Origin: Euryarchaeota archaeon UBA10
GTDB lineage: Archaea > Thermoplasmatota > Poseidoniia > Poseidoniales > Poseidoniaceae
Assembly (NCBI GenBank): GCA_002498185.1
Contig: DAGO01000083.1
Location: 1-8,772 of the forward strand
DNA: 8,772 bases
Reading direction: 5' to 3'
Shown here: positions 1 to 6,129 of the stretch, piece by piece
How the letters are laid out: each line of letters starts with the position of its first letter
How positions within the stretch are numbered: position 1 is the first letter of the stretch
Position numbers and translations under genes: made by a program
Notes under the pieces: generated by a model
The model's input: only the letters and a program-made list of their open reading frames with translations
Told to the model about the DNA's origin: nothing
The model's database searches: none

Positions 1-189
1 CTGATTACGTTCACTTATCCTCAGCATGAGATGGATGGGCCACCATTTTCCTTAACCGATGAGCACGTGTTCAGTTTATTCTCACAAGGGTTCGAAGTGG
101 AACGCCTTGAGGTAATCGACTTGGAAGATGAGAAAGACCGCGGGTTGACCAGTGTAGGCTCATCGGTTTTCAAAATCACAAGATTGTGA
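1..189 (+). CDS. C-terminal fragment of a thiopurine S-methyltransferase-like SAM-dependent methyltransferase (5' truncated by window edge)
   Basis: Frame 1 is open from the first base to a TGA at 187-189 and encodes the last 62 residues of a longer protein. The segment GPPFSLTDEHVFSLF, then an FEVERLE strand and an acidic D/E stretch ending in SSVFKITRL, follows the C-terminal layout of the TPMT family: the GPPF loop, a helix ending in LF, a strand, an acidic insertion and a final beta strand. In this family the missing N-terminal part holds the Rossmann fold that binds S-adenosylmethionine, and typical substrates are thiols, thiopurines or halides. The substrate here cannot be judged because the SAM-binding part lies outside the window. 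A methyltransferase of another class-I subfamily is the main alternative. Confidence 0.72.
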   Translation: MITFTYPQHEMDGPPFSLTDEHVFSLFSQGFEVERLEVIDLEDEKDRGLTSVGSSVFKITRL

Positions 190-225
190 TCCAAGTCTAC
201 AAGACTGTTACTCATCAAAACCGGA

Positions 226-240
226 TTTAATGTTATTAAG
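226..240 (+). promoter_or_regulatory. Possible TATA-like element upstream of the small membrane-protein gene
   Basis: An A/T-only run (TTTAA-TGTTATTAA) lies about 35-45 bases before the ATG at 273, in a short intergenic gap of ordinary composition. Archaeal TATA boxes centre about 26-30 bases before the transcript start, so this would give a short leader of roughly 10-15 bases. There is no clear Shine-Dalgarno site. Position and composition are the only evidence. Confidence 0.3.
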
Positions 241-272
241 TCGAGTATCCCGTTATTCACCGAGTTGGTGTG

Positions 273-611
273 ATGGCTCAGAGTCGTAAGTTCGTTGCTA
301 AGAAGAATGCATGGGATGGTCTTGGTCTTGCAATGAAGATATACCTCCCGCTTTCCATAATTTCTTTCTTCAATGAAGCAATCAACGGGCAGTTTTGCAT
401 GTGGCACGAGTGTGATTATCCACCATACTATGCCGTACCAAGGATTTTGGCTATGCTATTTGGCTTAATTCTGCTAATCACTGCAGGTGTAAGTCGTGCA
501 AAGCTAGAAACCCATCAGAAAAGCTACGCATGGGGACTTGTTCTAGGAGTGCTCATTGGAATTGCAATGTTTTTGTTCATCAGCGCAGTTGGATGGCTGC
601 AATCAGATTAA
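273..611 (+). CDS. Small multi-pass membrane protein, unknown function
   Basis: This encodes 112 residues starting at ATG 273; an in-frame GTG lies directly before it at 270. The N-terminus is basic (SRKFVAKK). A moderately hydrophobic helix lies at about residues 16-34, followed by a loop with two cysteines (Cys42 and Cys47) in an aromatic, proline-rich context (MWHECDYPPYY). Two strong membrane helices follow at about 54-74 and 85-107. The loop between the first two helices is probably outside the cell and could form a disulfide or bind metal; this is inferred from topology only. The gene is separated by 83 bases from the methyltransferase fragment and ends 38 bases before the convergent winged-helix gene. 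I do not recognise a family. The hydrophobic pattern and codon structure make it a convincing gene. Confidence 0.7.
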   Translation: MAQSRKFVAKKNAWDGLGLAMKIYLPLSIISFFNEAINGQFCMWHECDYPPYYAVPRILAMLFGLILLITAGVSRAKLETHQKSYAWGLVLGVLIGIAMFLFISAVGWLQSD

Positions 612-649
612 CGGATTATTCACGCACGATTGTAATGGATCATAATTTT

Positions 650-895
650 CTAATCGTTCGTAAATTCGTATTGAGAGTGAACTTCTCCGTCGATTTCAAT
701 TTCGCCGGTTTTTTCAATGAACTGAGATTTCTGGAGTGCGCGTCTGATTATGTGGGCTTTCACATCTCGCCCTGCAGCTTCCAGTGCAGCGACAATTTCG
801 CGAATTGTTGCAGGCCCGTTGTCCCGCAGCCATGCGACAATCCAGTCTGCTTCTATGCGATTTTGGCGACGCTCTTCAGTCCAACGTCTTCGCAT
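650..895 (-). CDS. Small winged-helix DNA-binding protein
   Basis: This encodes 81 residues. The frame stays open further upstream, but the extra residues are low-quality and would run into the promoter of the divergent gene, so the ATG at 895 is chosen. After a strongly basic start (MRRRWTEERRQNR) come three predicted helices at about residues 13-60, with the pattern WIVAWLRDNGPATIREIV followed by a recognition-like helix AHIIRRALQKSQFI. A two-stranded wing (IEKTGEIEIDGEVHSQYEF) finishes the protein. This is the standard winged-helix layout, in which the protein uses the third helix to read DNA. It has no ligand or dimerisation domain, so any regulation must come from partners or abundance. 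It lies between two small membrane-protein genes, divergent from 1017-1277 and convergent with 273-611. Its target is unknown; control of one of these neighbours is only a guess. Confidence 0.7.
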   Translation of the reverse strand: MRRRWTEERRQNRIEADWIVAWLRDNGPATIREIVAALEAAGRDVKAHIIRRALQKSQFIEKTGEIEIDGEVHSQYEFTND

Positions 896-972
896 GGTTG
901 TGTGTTTTAGGCAATGGTTTTCAGATGTTGGTATCTCGTGATTAAGTGCTAATTTAGAATGTAATCCGGGAT

Positions 973-983
973 TTCTATTATAA
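973..983 (+). promoter_or_regulatory. TATA-box-like promoter element
   Basis: TTCTATTATAA lies in the 121-base gap between the divergent winged-helix gene and the small membrane-protein gene. Its centre is about 39 bases upstream of ATG 1017 and about 30 upstream of the in-frame GTG at 1008. A transcript starting about 26 bases downstream would begin at about 1004-1008, giving a leaderless or nearly leaderless message. No Shine-Dalgarno site precedes the gene, which fits that reading. Confidence 0.45.
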
Positions 984-1016
984 GTCAGACAACGATACCA
1001 GAGTTTAGTGAGCAAC

Positions 1017-1277
1017 ATGATGAACACACTGACTTTGATCTACTTCAAATTGGCTGAGTTAATTTCAACATTTATCCCATCTGCTGATGGTATGATCAAT
1101 CAATTTGGTATGACACTCATGGATTTACCAAGTGTTACAGATCCTGGCGAAGTAGTCACTTATCTCTTTGAACAAATCTTGTTCTTGTTTGCAATGGCCG
1201 TTATACTTCCTCTAACCTTGGCATACAGGTTATTCATGGGATTGATTGGCCAGCCAGTACCAGTTCCTTGGTTCTGA
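1017..1277 (+). CDS. Small membrane protein, unknown function
   Basis: This encodes 86 residues from ATG 1017. An alternative GTG at 1008 would add three residues, and a second ATG follows at 1020. An amphipathic or weakly hydrophobic N-terminal helix (about residues 5-20) is followed by a polar loop, then a strong membrane helix at about 51-75 (LFEQILFLFAMAVILPLTLAY) and a short tail rich in proline and glycine (GQPVPVPWF). The likely arrangement is one certain and one possible membrane span. The stop codon is six bases from the stop of the convergent ligase gene. I recognise no family. A TATA-like element upstream and an ORF that fills the gap exactly support it as a real gene. Confidence 0.6.
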   Translation: MMNTLTLIYFKLAELISTFIPSADGMINQFGMTLMDLPSVTDPGEVVTYLFEQILFLFAMAVILPLTLAYRLFMGLIGQPVPVPWF

Positions 1278-1283
1278 GTTGAA

Positions 1284-2474
1284 TCAAGCATTGGTGTCTT
1301 GCTCATCACTTTCAGTCTTTGAGACCGGTGGTAAATCCAAGATTTTGCGCTTGATATTAGCTCTAAGTTGCTCTAAGTCACCATAGCAAATCAGCGAATC
1401 TCCGAACCTCAACTGCATATTAGGTTCAGGGTTCCAGATTAAATCACCAGCACGTGATAATGCGAATACCGGGATATCGCCTTTGAAAATTTCACTGATT
1501 GGAGAACCGATTAGGTGAGGGTGGTTTCTCAAATGAACGGAAAGAACACCCTGTCCAGGAATGGTCTTGAGCAGTTGGTCAACATTGACTTCACTGAAAT
1601 CGGATTCAGCGATGACATAATCGATAATCGCACCAGCAACATTCACTCCACTCGCTTTCTCGATTCCTTCTAGGCCGGGGGAAGAATTGACTTCCAAGAC
1701 TAGCGGCCCATCATTGCCCTCAAGCAAATCTACACCTGCAACATTCAGTCCAAGGACTCTAGCCGCACGGCATGCAACCTCTGCATATTCTTCTGAAATA
1801 TCCACTTTCTCGACAGTTCCGTTGAGGTGGTAATTTGAGCGGAATTCTCTGCCTCTTGCCTTTCTGCGCATGCAGGCGACTACCTTTCCTCCAACGACTA
1901 GCGCTCTGATGTCTTTGCCGTGACTTTCCGCTACGTATTCCTGTATCAATACCGCTTTTCCGGTTACAAGTAATCCTTGAACTAGGTTTGTAGTTTCATG
2001 AATCGTGTGTCTTAGGAATACACCTTGTCCTTGGGTTCCCTGTGTGACTTTAACGACGACTGGCAAGCCACCCACGGCTTCAATAGCCCTCTGTATGTCC
2101 TTCATATCACGAACATATGCAGTTCTTGGGGTAGGGATTCTGTTTCGAGCTAGAATCTGTGAAGAATGCAACTTGTCTCTACTCTGCAGAATACCTTGGC
2201 TGGTATTTGCTGTCCATACGTCTAGTTGCTCTAAGTGCCTTAGAACTGCAACGCCGTGTTTGGTAATTGAGTGGCCGATTCGAGGAATTACGGCATCATA
2301 ATCGAATTTTTGCCCTTGGTGTAAAATGCCGATATCTTGCTCAGCGACGAATAGTGAGAATTGCATTGGGTTGATGACTGCAACGTCCATTTCGCGCAAT
2401 CTTGCTTCCTCTACAAGACGGCGAGTACTGTACAATCGCGGACCACGCGATAATACTGCAAGTCTTGTTGTCAT
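1284..2474 (-). CDS. rimK: RimK-type ATP-grasp alpha-L-glutamate ligase fused to a C-terminal RCK_C (TrkA-C) domain
   Basis: This encodes 396 residues. Residues 1-290 match the RimK family closely. There is an N-terminal pre-ATP-grasp domain with the SRGPRLYSTRRLVEEA start, the substrate-side stretch DAVIPRIG (60-67), the SRDKLHSSQ helix with Lys101, and VVVKVTQGTQGQGV (139-152) with the nucleotide-binding Lys and glycine loop. The QEYV hinge (178-181), DIRALVVGGKVVACM (188-202), and Mg ligands Asp249, Glu261 and Asn263 (in EVNSSPGLEGIEK) follow. RimK enzymes use ATP to add glutamate to a carboxyl terminus; the bacterial substrate is ribosomal protein S6, which archaea lack, so the substrate here is unknown. 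Residues 307-375 (VLSVHLRNHPHLIGSPISEI, then a basic-aromatic turn and LRFGDSLICYGDLEQL) fit the RCK_C fold, known as a ligand-binding module of K+ channels and transporters. A charged tail ends the protein. LysX, MptN or CofF-like activities are alternatives, but the EVNSSPG motif favours RimK. Confidence 0.88.
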   Translation of the reverse strand: MTTRLAVLSRGPRLYSTRRLVEEARLREMDVAVINPMQFSLFVAEQDIGILHQGQKFDYDAVIPRIGHSITKHGVAVLRHLEQLDVWTANTSQGILQSRDKLHSSQILARNRIPTPRTAYVRDMKDIQRAIEAVGGLPVVVKVTQGTQGQGVFLRHTIHETTNLVQGLLVTGKAVLIQEYVAESHGKDIRALVVGGKVVACMRRKARGREFRSNYHLNGTVEKVDISEEYAEVACRAARVLGLNVAGVDLLEGNDGPLVLEVNSSPGLEGIEKASGVNVAGAIIDYVIAESDFSEVNVDQLLKTIPGQGVLSVHLRNHPHLIGSPISEIFKGDIPVFALSRAGDLIWNPEPNMQLRFGDSLICYGDLEQLRANIKRKILDLPPVSKTESDEQDTNA

Positions 2475-2526
2475 CGATAGGGGGTGCCGACCTTACCTTT
2501 TTGATTCCTTTGATTTTTTTCAATCG

Positions 2527-2534
2527 TTTACTTG
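2527..2534 (+). promoter_or_regulatory. Weak TATA-like element in the divergent promoter region
   Basis: The 86-base gap 2475-2560 separates the ligase gene (reverse strand) from the two-span membrane protein (forward strand), so both promoters must lie here. TTTACTTG is about 30 bases before ATG 2561, the spacing expected for a leaderless archaeal message, but its sequence is a poor TATA match. A run of seven T at 2514-2520 lies just upstream. No Shine-Dalgarno site precedes either start. Confidence 0.25.
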
Positions 2535-2560
2535 AAGTTCTCATTAGCGATGGGCGTGTC

Positions 2561-3616
2561 ATGACGGATGAAGTCGAGCAAGAAGCATCTAGTGATTCTG
2601 ACGACGAATCGGTACCCGAATTAACAATCGAAGAACGTCAAGAAGCGTTGAAGAAAGCGCGTTGGAATGTCTTCATGTATCTAGGAATAGCAGCCTTGCT
2701 GTTTGCATTCGCATTGTATCCCTTCATGTCAACATCAATGCAAGTTGATGAAGGGTTTGGCTCAGCAGACAAATCGATCACGGTCTGGGGCCTTCCCATA
2801 TCCGGAGAGGATTTCACTGACATCCCAGTTGATGTCGAAGTAGTCGTTCAGTCACTACCTACGGATGTAGCCTCGATTGAGATTTTTATGATTGAAAATC
2901 CAAAAGGTTGCGAGGATACCGATGGCTCAAATGCTGATACACGCACACTTCTTCAGAACGGGAAATCAGAGCACCCTAACAAATACCACATTATCGAAGA
3001 CCCTGTAGAATCACAAACTTACGAGGTTGAGATGAGTGTAGACCCAGGCATTTACTGTATGCAGGTTGTAGTAAATGCAGAAACAGGAGGAGGAGACTTT
3101 AGTGGAATCAATGTTGAAGCTAACGTGGATATTTACCCAACCCAGTTACCACTTGCCATCTTTGCAGTATTGTGTTTGTTTATGTCAGGTTTCGCTTTCA
3201 TCGGTGCACAAAAGCATGGAAAATATGTCAAGAGTTTAGTCGAGCCAAAGGCAGAACCATCAATCGAAGACACAGTTCTAGCACAAACATCAGCAGCTAG
3301 AATTTCTGCGGGCCCATCAGGACCTCCTACAGGTCCAAGTGGGCCGCCAACCGGCCCATCAGGCCCACCAGCCGCAGGACCAACCGGGCCGCCTGTCGCG
3401 GGGCCAACCAGCCCACCAGAGCAAGCGCCAGAGCCGGTGGCTGAACCTGCACCAGAGCCAGAACCTGCTCCTGAAGCAGCGCCACCTGCAGGAGATGTCT
3501 ATGAGGACCAGGGCGATGGCTGGTTCTTCCGTAAATTCCCAGATGGCACTTACGACCAACAGGTGTATGTCATCAAAGACGGAGTTTATGTCCCGTACGA
3601 AGACCCTAATGCCTGA
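2561..3616 (+). CDS. Two-span membrane protein with collagen-like GPP repeats and a proline/glutamate-rich cytoplasmic tail
   Basis: This encodes 351 residues from ATG 2561. The frame is open further upstream, but that part would overlap the start of the divergent ligase gene and shows no protein-like pattern. The N-terminus is acidic (1-25), then a basic patch KKARW and a membrane helix at about 36-55. An outer domain of about 140 residues has a beta-rich pattern and a cysteine pair (Cys117 and Cys166). A second helix lies at about 195-215, followed by basic AQKHGKYVK, so both ends are probably cytoplasmic by the positive-inside rule. The tail has GPSGPPT-type repeats (251-282), a PE/PA-rich segment (287-308) and an aromatic end module (WFFRKFPDGTYDQQVYVI, then YVPYEDPNA). 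A small hairpin follows the stop. The family and function are unknown to me; scaffold or sensor roles are possible. Confidence 0.8.
   Translation: MTDEVEQEASSDSDDESVPELTIEERQEALKKARWNVFMYLGIAALLFAFALYPFMSTSMQVDEGFGSADKSITVWGLPISGEDFTDIPVDVEVVVQSLPTDVASIEIFMIENPKGCEDTDGSNADTRTLLQNGKSEHPNKYHIIEDPVESQTYEVEMSVDPGIYCMQVVVNAETGGGDFSGINVEANVDIYPTQLPLAIFAVLCLFMSGFAFIGAQKHGKYVKSLVEPKAEPSIEDTVLAQTSAARISAGPSGPPTGPSGPPTGPSGPPAAGPTGPPVAGPTSPPEQAPEPVAEPAPEPEPAPEAAPPAGDVYEDQGDGWFFRKFPDGTYDQQVYVIKDGVYVPYEDPNA
3311..3406 (+). repeat. In-frame tandem repeat coding for GPSGPPT-type units
   Basis: Five units of 21-24 bases encode GPSGPPT, GPSGPPT, GPSGPPAA, GPTGPPVA and GPTSPPEQ. Codons differ between units (for example GGC/GGA/GGT/GGG for glycine), so selection appears to act on the protein pattern rather than on recent DNA duplication. 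The repeat is G/C-rich compared with its surroundings. It lies in the cytoplasmic tail of the 2561-3616 product. Confidence 0.8.
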
Positions 3617-3618
3617 TA

Positions 3619-3635
3619 TGGCCCTGTAAGGGCCA
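3619..3635 (+). terminator. Small GC-rich hairpin between two membrane-protein genes, possible terminator or mRNA end
   Basis: TGGCCC-TGTAA-GGGCCA forms a perfect 6-bp stem with a 5-base loop, two bases after the TGA of the upstream gene. No T run follows, so it lacks the usual archaeal termination signal. It may instead act as an mRNA stability or processing element. The structure is directly visible; the role is uncertain. Confidence 0.4.
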
Positions 3636-3637
3636 CA

Positions 3638-3645
3638 TCTATACC
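3638..3645 (+). promoter_or_regulatory. Possible TATA-like element upstream of the SAP-domain gene
   Basis: TCTATACC lies about 40 bases before ATG 3682, just after the hairpin. A start about 26 bases downstream would fall at about 3667, leaving a leader of about 15 bases. This would allow the SAP gene to be transcribed separately from its upstream neighbour. Confidence 0.3.
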
Positions 3646-3681
3646 CACCATTGAAAGAGGGTGAAGTCCCCGTCTTTATCG

Positions 3682-5790
3682 ATGGGTGAGACGGAATCCT
3701 ATGTGTCCTCTTCTCACACAGTGGCCGAATTGAAGGTCATGTGTAAGGAGAATGGCCTATCTGTCGCCGGTCGAAAATCTGAGTTAATTGAGAGATTAAA
3801 CCGATTTTTCATGGGAGATGATGAGCCCGAAGAAGTGATTTCTCTCGAAGAGGAAGAAATCATCTCACTAGAGGCGGAAGAAACAATTTCAATGGAGGAA
3901 TCAAATTCTGTTCCTTTGCCGAAAATTGATGATGATGAAATTCTTGAGGCCGAAGTTATCGATGCGGAAGTAATCGAAGAGACGGCCCCGGCATTCATCA
4001 AAGAATCATCCTCTTCTGCTACATTGATGGACCAAATCAAGAATCCCAAAGTTGCAGCGATATTGCTGACAATTCTACTAGCGACGGGAGGTTGGTACTG
4101 GTATGTTAGCAACCAACTTCAACCGTTTACTGCTGACGATTTACGCTATGGTGATTCGATGGAATATACCGTACTCAACGGGGAATTGGAAGTAACCGGA
4201 GAATATGTCGAATACATTCGAGAAAACGTGAATGTAGACCAATTAAACAAATCTTGTAGACTATTGATGACCTTCTCGGGAACAGGAACAACCTCGGTAA
4301 CTGATGGAGGCTCTGACGAATTGGATATGGAGCCGGATGATTCACTCAAAGGCGTAGTGCGGGCAAAAGGTGCTTATGGCCTAGATTGGCTTGCGGTTGA
4401 AAAAGTTCAGACTAGGAATTTTGACCAAATAGCCTTGAAGAGCTACAATCCAAAGCCACTACAGCCAGACGAATGTCAATCCGGGTCTTCGATTTATTCC
4501 GTTGGTGGGAACCTTGAGTTCAACACAAAATCGTGGACTGAAATCTCTGAGAGAGACGTGATTTCAACTCAAGCAGATTGGAAGTTGACATTGGGTGAAG
4601 ATTACAATCAAGGAACCACGAAATCGTATGGCTTGGGCGGTGTTCTGGGCCTATTGGAGGATTTAGCACCAGGCGTTGCAGTTGTGATTTCACCAGTAGA
4701 AATACGTGACATGATGGGTACTCAGTTGATTGATACCGGAACAAATGGCACACATCTAGGATGGGAATGGAATGTGATTGGACCGGATGAAGTTGACGGT
4801 GAAGAAATGTGGAAGGTCTCTATGGAAAACCGAGAAATCCGCGACAATTGTTTCGGCCATGCCCGCATTACTATGTGGGTCGAAGAGAACTCGCCGTGGG
4901 CAGTAAAGCAGAACGTAGATGTGTACATCTCTGGAGATGAGGGCGACAAGTCAGCATGTGGAACGGTTACTGAGAGATTGGCCGATGTTGTCTTGCCTGA
5001 TGGTAAAATAAGTCTCCAACTTGAAATCTCAAAGAACTCATTGACACGTGGCGATAAATTACTCGATTTAGGCCGAAGCTACTCGTCGATGCCTAACGCA
5101 GGAGCATATGTTCCAACAACGAGCGAACTAATTGATTGGGGAGACTACGATTTGCACATACCAGATAACACCACTCTTCGCAGTCATTCACTGGAGAACG
5201 CAATCGCTTGCTTTACCTCTGGCCACATGTCAGAAGCAGTTGCTGCTAATGCAGCACTGAATGATGATGGATACATTTGGCGAGCAAGAGATGACCGAAG
5301 CCAGTCGGGTGTCACTCATTGGAATCTATCTTGGGTCAGTTCCGACCCCAACTCTGGTTGGGTTGAACTCGATGTGACAGGTCCAGCATCATCTGGAAAT
5401 TGTACCTATATCGCTCACGGAGGCCATGATGAAACCGTTGCGCACAGCCGAGGAGACATACCTGCGGTTCTAAGCCTACAGATGATGGAAGAAGATTTGA
5501 CAGATCCATTCCGATATTCCGAACTCCATGGAGCGAATGGCCTATTCACATCCAATGGTGAATATCATCCTGAAACACGCGTCGGTATTCTCGTGGTAAC
5601 TCCGGATAGCGACTTAACCGATTGGTTGAGCGAACTTGATTCCGGCGATACAGGTGCAACAACCCTTGACATGACACGCTCTTGGGTTTCAACTGAAAAC
5701 GGCCTACAGTGGGACAATTCACTTTCTCTTGCAATGGATGCGCGTACCGGCCAGGTTGTAGGATGGAACTTGATACAAACTCCGGTTTGA
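3682..5790 (+). CDS. SAP-domain transmembrane protein with large extracytoplasmic domain
   Basis: This encodes 702 residues from ATG 3682. An in-frame GTG at 3661 would add seven residues; its GAGG sits directly against the codon, too close to act as a ribosome site. Residues 11-43 (HTVAELKVMCKENGLSVAG, then RKSELIERLNRF) are a clear SAP motif, a helix-turn-helix module that binds DNA or RNA. An acidic linker follows (44-105) with three EEVISLE-like repeats and EAEVIDAEVIEE. One membrane helix lies at about 123-142 (VAAILLTILLATGGWYWYV). The remaining 555 residues are polar, beta-rich and threonine/aspartate-rich, with six cysteines (192, 265, 390, 426, 510, 574) that could form three disulfides. 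There is no signal peptide, so the SAP end stays inside. The gene ends in a TGA embedded in the Shine-Dalgarno site of the next gene. The outer domain resembles no family I can name. Confidence 0.82.
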   Translation: MGETESYVSSSHTVAELKVMCKENGLSVAGRKSELIERLNRFFMGDDEPEEVISLEEEEIISLEAEETISMEESNSVPLPKIDDDEILEAEVIDAEVIEETAPAFIKESSSSATLMDQIKNPKVAAILLTILLATGGWYWYVSNQLQPFTADDLRYGDSMEYTVLNGELEVTGEYVEYIRENVNVDQLNKSCRLLMTFSGTGTTSVTDGGSDELDMEPDDSLKGVVRAKGAYGLDWLAVEKVQTRNFDQIALKSYNPKPLQPDECQSGSSIYSVGGNLEFNTKSWTEISERDVISTQADWKLTLGEDYNQGTTKSYGLGGVLGLLEDLAPGVAVVISPVEIRDMMGTQLIDTGTNGTHLGWEWNVIGPDEVDGEEMWKVSMENREIRDNCFGHARITMWVEENSPWAVKQNVDVYISGDEGDKSACGTVTERLADVVLPDGKISLQLEISKNSLTRGDKLLDLGRSYSSMPNAGAYVPTTSELIDWGDYDLHIPDNTTLRSHSLENAIACFTSGHMSEAVAANAALNDDGYIWRARDDRSQSGVTHWNLSWVSSDPNSGWVELDVTGPASSGNCTYIAHGGHDETVAHSRGDIPAVLSLQMMEEDLTDPFRYSELHGANGLFTSNGEYHPETRVGILVVTPDSDLTDWLSELDSGDTGATTLDMTRSWVSTENGLQWDNSLSLAMDARTGQVVGWNLIQTPV
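3829..3900 (+). repeat. Three degenerate acidic repeats in the SAP-protein linker
   Basis: Three consecutive units of about eight residues, EEVISLE, EEEIISLE and AEETISMEE, are encoded in frame. The underlying bases are diverged, for example in serine codons. They form an acidic spacer between the SAP domain and the membrane helix. Confidence 0.65.
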
Positions 5791-5795
5791 GGTGA
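5789..5795 (+). promoter_or_regulatory. Strong Shine-Dalgarno site overlapping a stop codon
   Basis: GAGGTGA is fully complementary to the archaeal 16S rRNA 3' tail (UCACCUC) and ends four bases before ATG 5800. Its first two bases are the last two of the upstream TGA stop (5788-5790). This fixes the downstream start and indicates that the two genes share a transcript with coupled translation. Confidence 0.8.
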
Positions 5796-5799
5796 GAGA

Positions 5800-6129
5800 A
5801 TGAGTGGAAGAGGTCTGGACCATCTCATCGAACAAAACGAGACTGACCTTGGTTTTCTTTCTGCGTATGGAGGTGGAGAAACCTCCGAAGAATTGCTCAG
5901 CCTAATTCAACAGGCTGTCAGCGAAGAGATGCAAATCGAGGTCGTGGATGAAGGAGTATCCTTCGTTCTGCATCTTCCCAATCTTCCGTTAGTTGCTTCA
6001 GACATAGAACGTAGAGGATTCCTAAACGGTAAACTAACCGCTGAAGGCGTAGAAGTAACAATCACTGACTATGGGCCAGAACAACGCCGATTCATCGAGC
6101 GTTTAGTCGAGTTCATTCAAAGCGAGTAG
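5800..6129 (+). CDS. Small soluble alpha/beta protein of unknown function, coupled to the SAP-domain gene
   Basis: This encodes 109 residues. The start is fixed by the GAGGTGA site four bases before the ATG. There is no signal peptide or membrane helix, so it is probably cytoplasmic. The N-terminal half is helical and acidic (HLIEQNETDLGFLSAYGGG, then SEELLSLIQQAVSEEM). The second half alternates strands (IEVVDEGVSFVLHL, GKLTAEGVEVTITDYG) and ends in an amphipathic helix (EQRRFIERLVEFIQ). The nine-base gap to the SAP gene implies a joint role, perhaps as a cytoplasmic partner of the SAP end. The last 17 bases overlap the end of the convergent secreted-protein gene. I recognise no family and no catalytic motif. 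Confidence 0.72.
   Translation: MSGRGLDHLIEQNETDLGFLSAYGGGETSEELLSLIQQAVSEEMQIEVVDEGVSFVLHLPNLPLVASDIERRGFLNGKLTAEGVEVTITDYGPEQRRFIERLVEFIQSE

Noticed and set aside
194..206. AGTCT-ACA-AGACT hairpin after the methyltransferase fragment, considered as a terminator
   Set aside because: The stem is weak (five pairs, mostly A/T rich) with a three-base loop and no T run follows.
896..1027. Upstream in-frame extension of the winged-helix protein on the reverse strand
   Set aside because: It would cross the promoter and start of the divergent membrane-protein gene, and its residues lack a domain-like pattern.
2514..2520. Run of seven T, considered as an archaeal terminator
   Set aside because: It lies between two divergent starts, so no transcript should end there; more likely part of a promoter region.
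2402..2560. Upstream in-frame extension of the two-span membrane protein by 53 residues
   Set aside because: It overlaps the 5' end of the clearly coding RimK gene on the other strand and would place extra hydrophobic segments with no family support; ATG 2561 fits better.
3714..4112. 132-codon reverse-strand ORF, serine/isoleucine-rich
   Set aside because: It is antisense to the SAP gene, where acidic codons read backwards as Ser/Phe/Leu; no domain pattern and no start signal.
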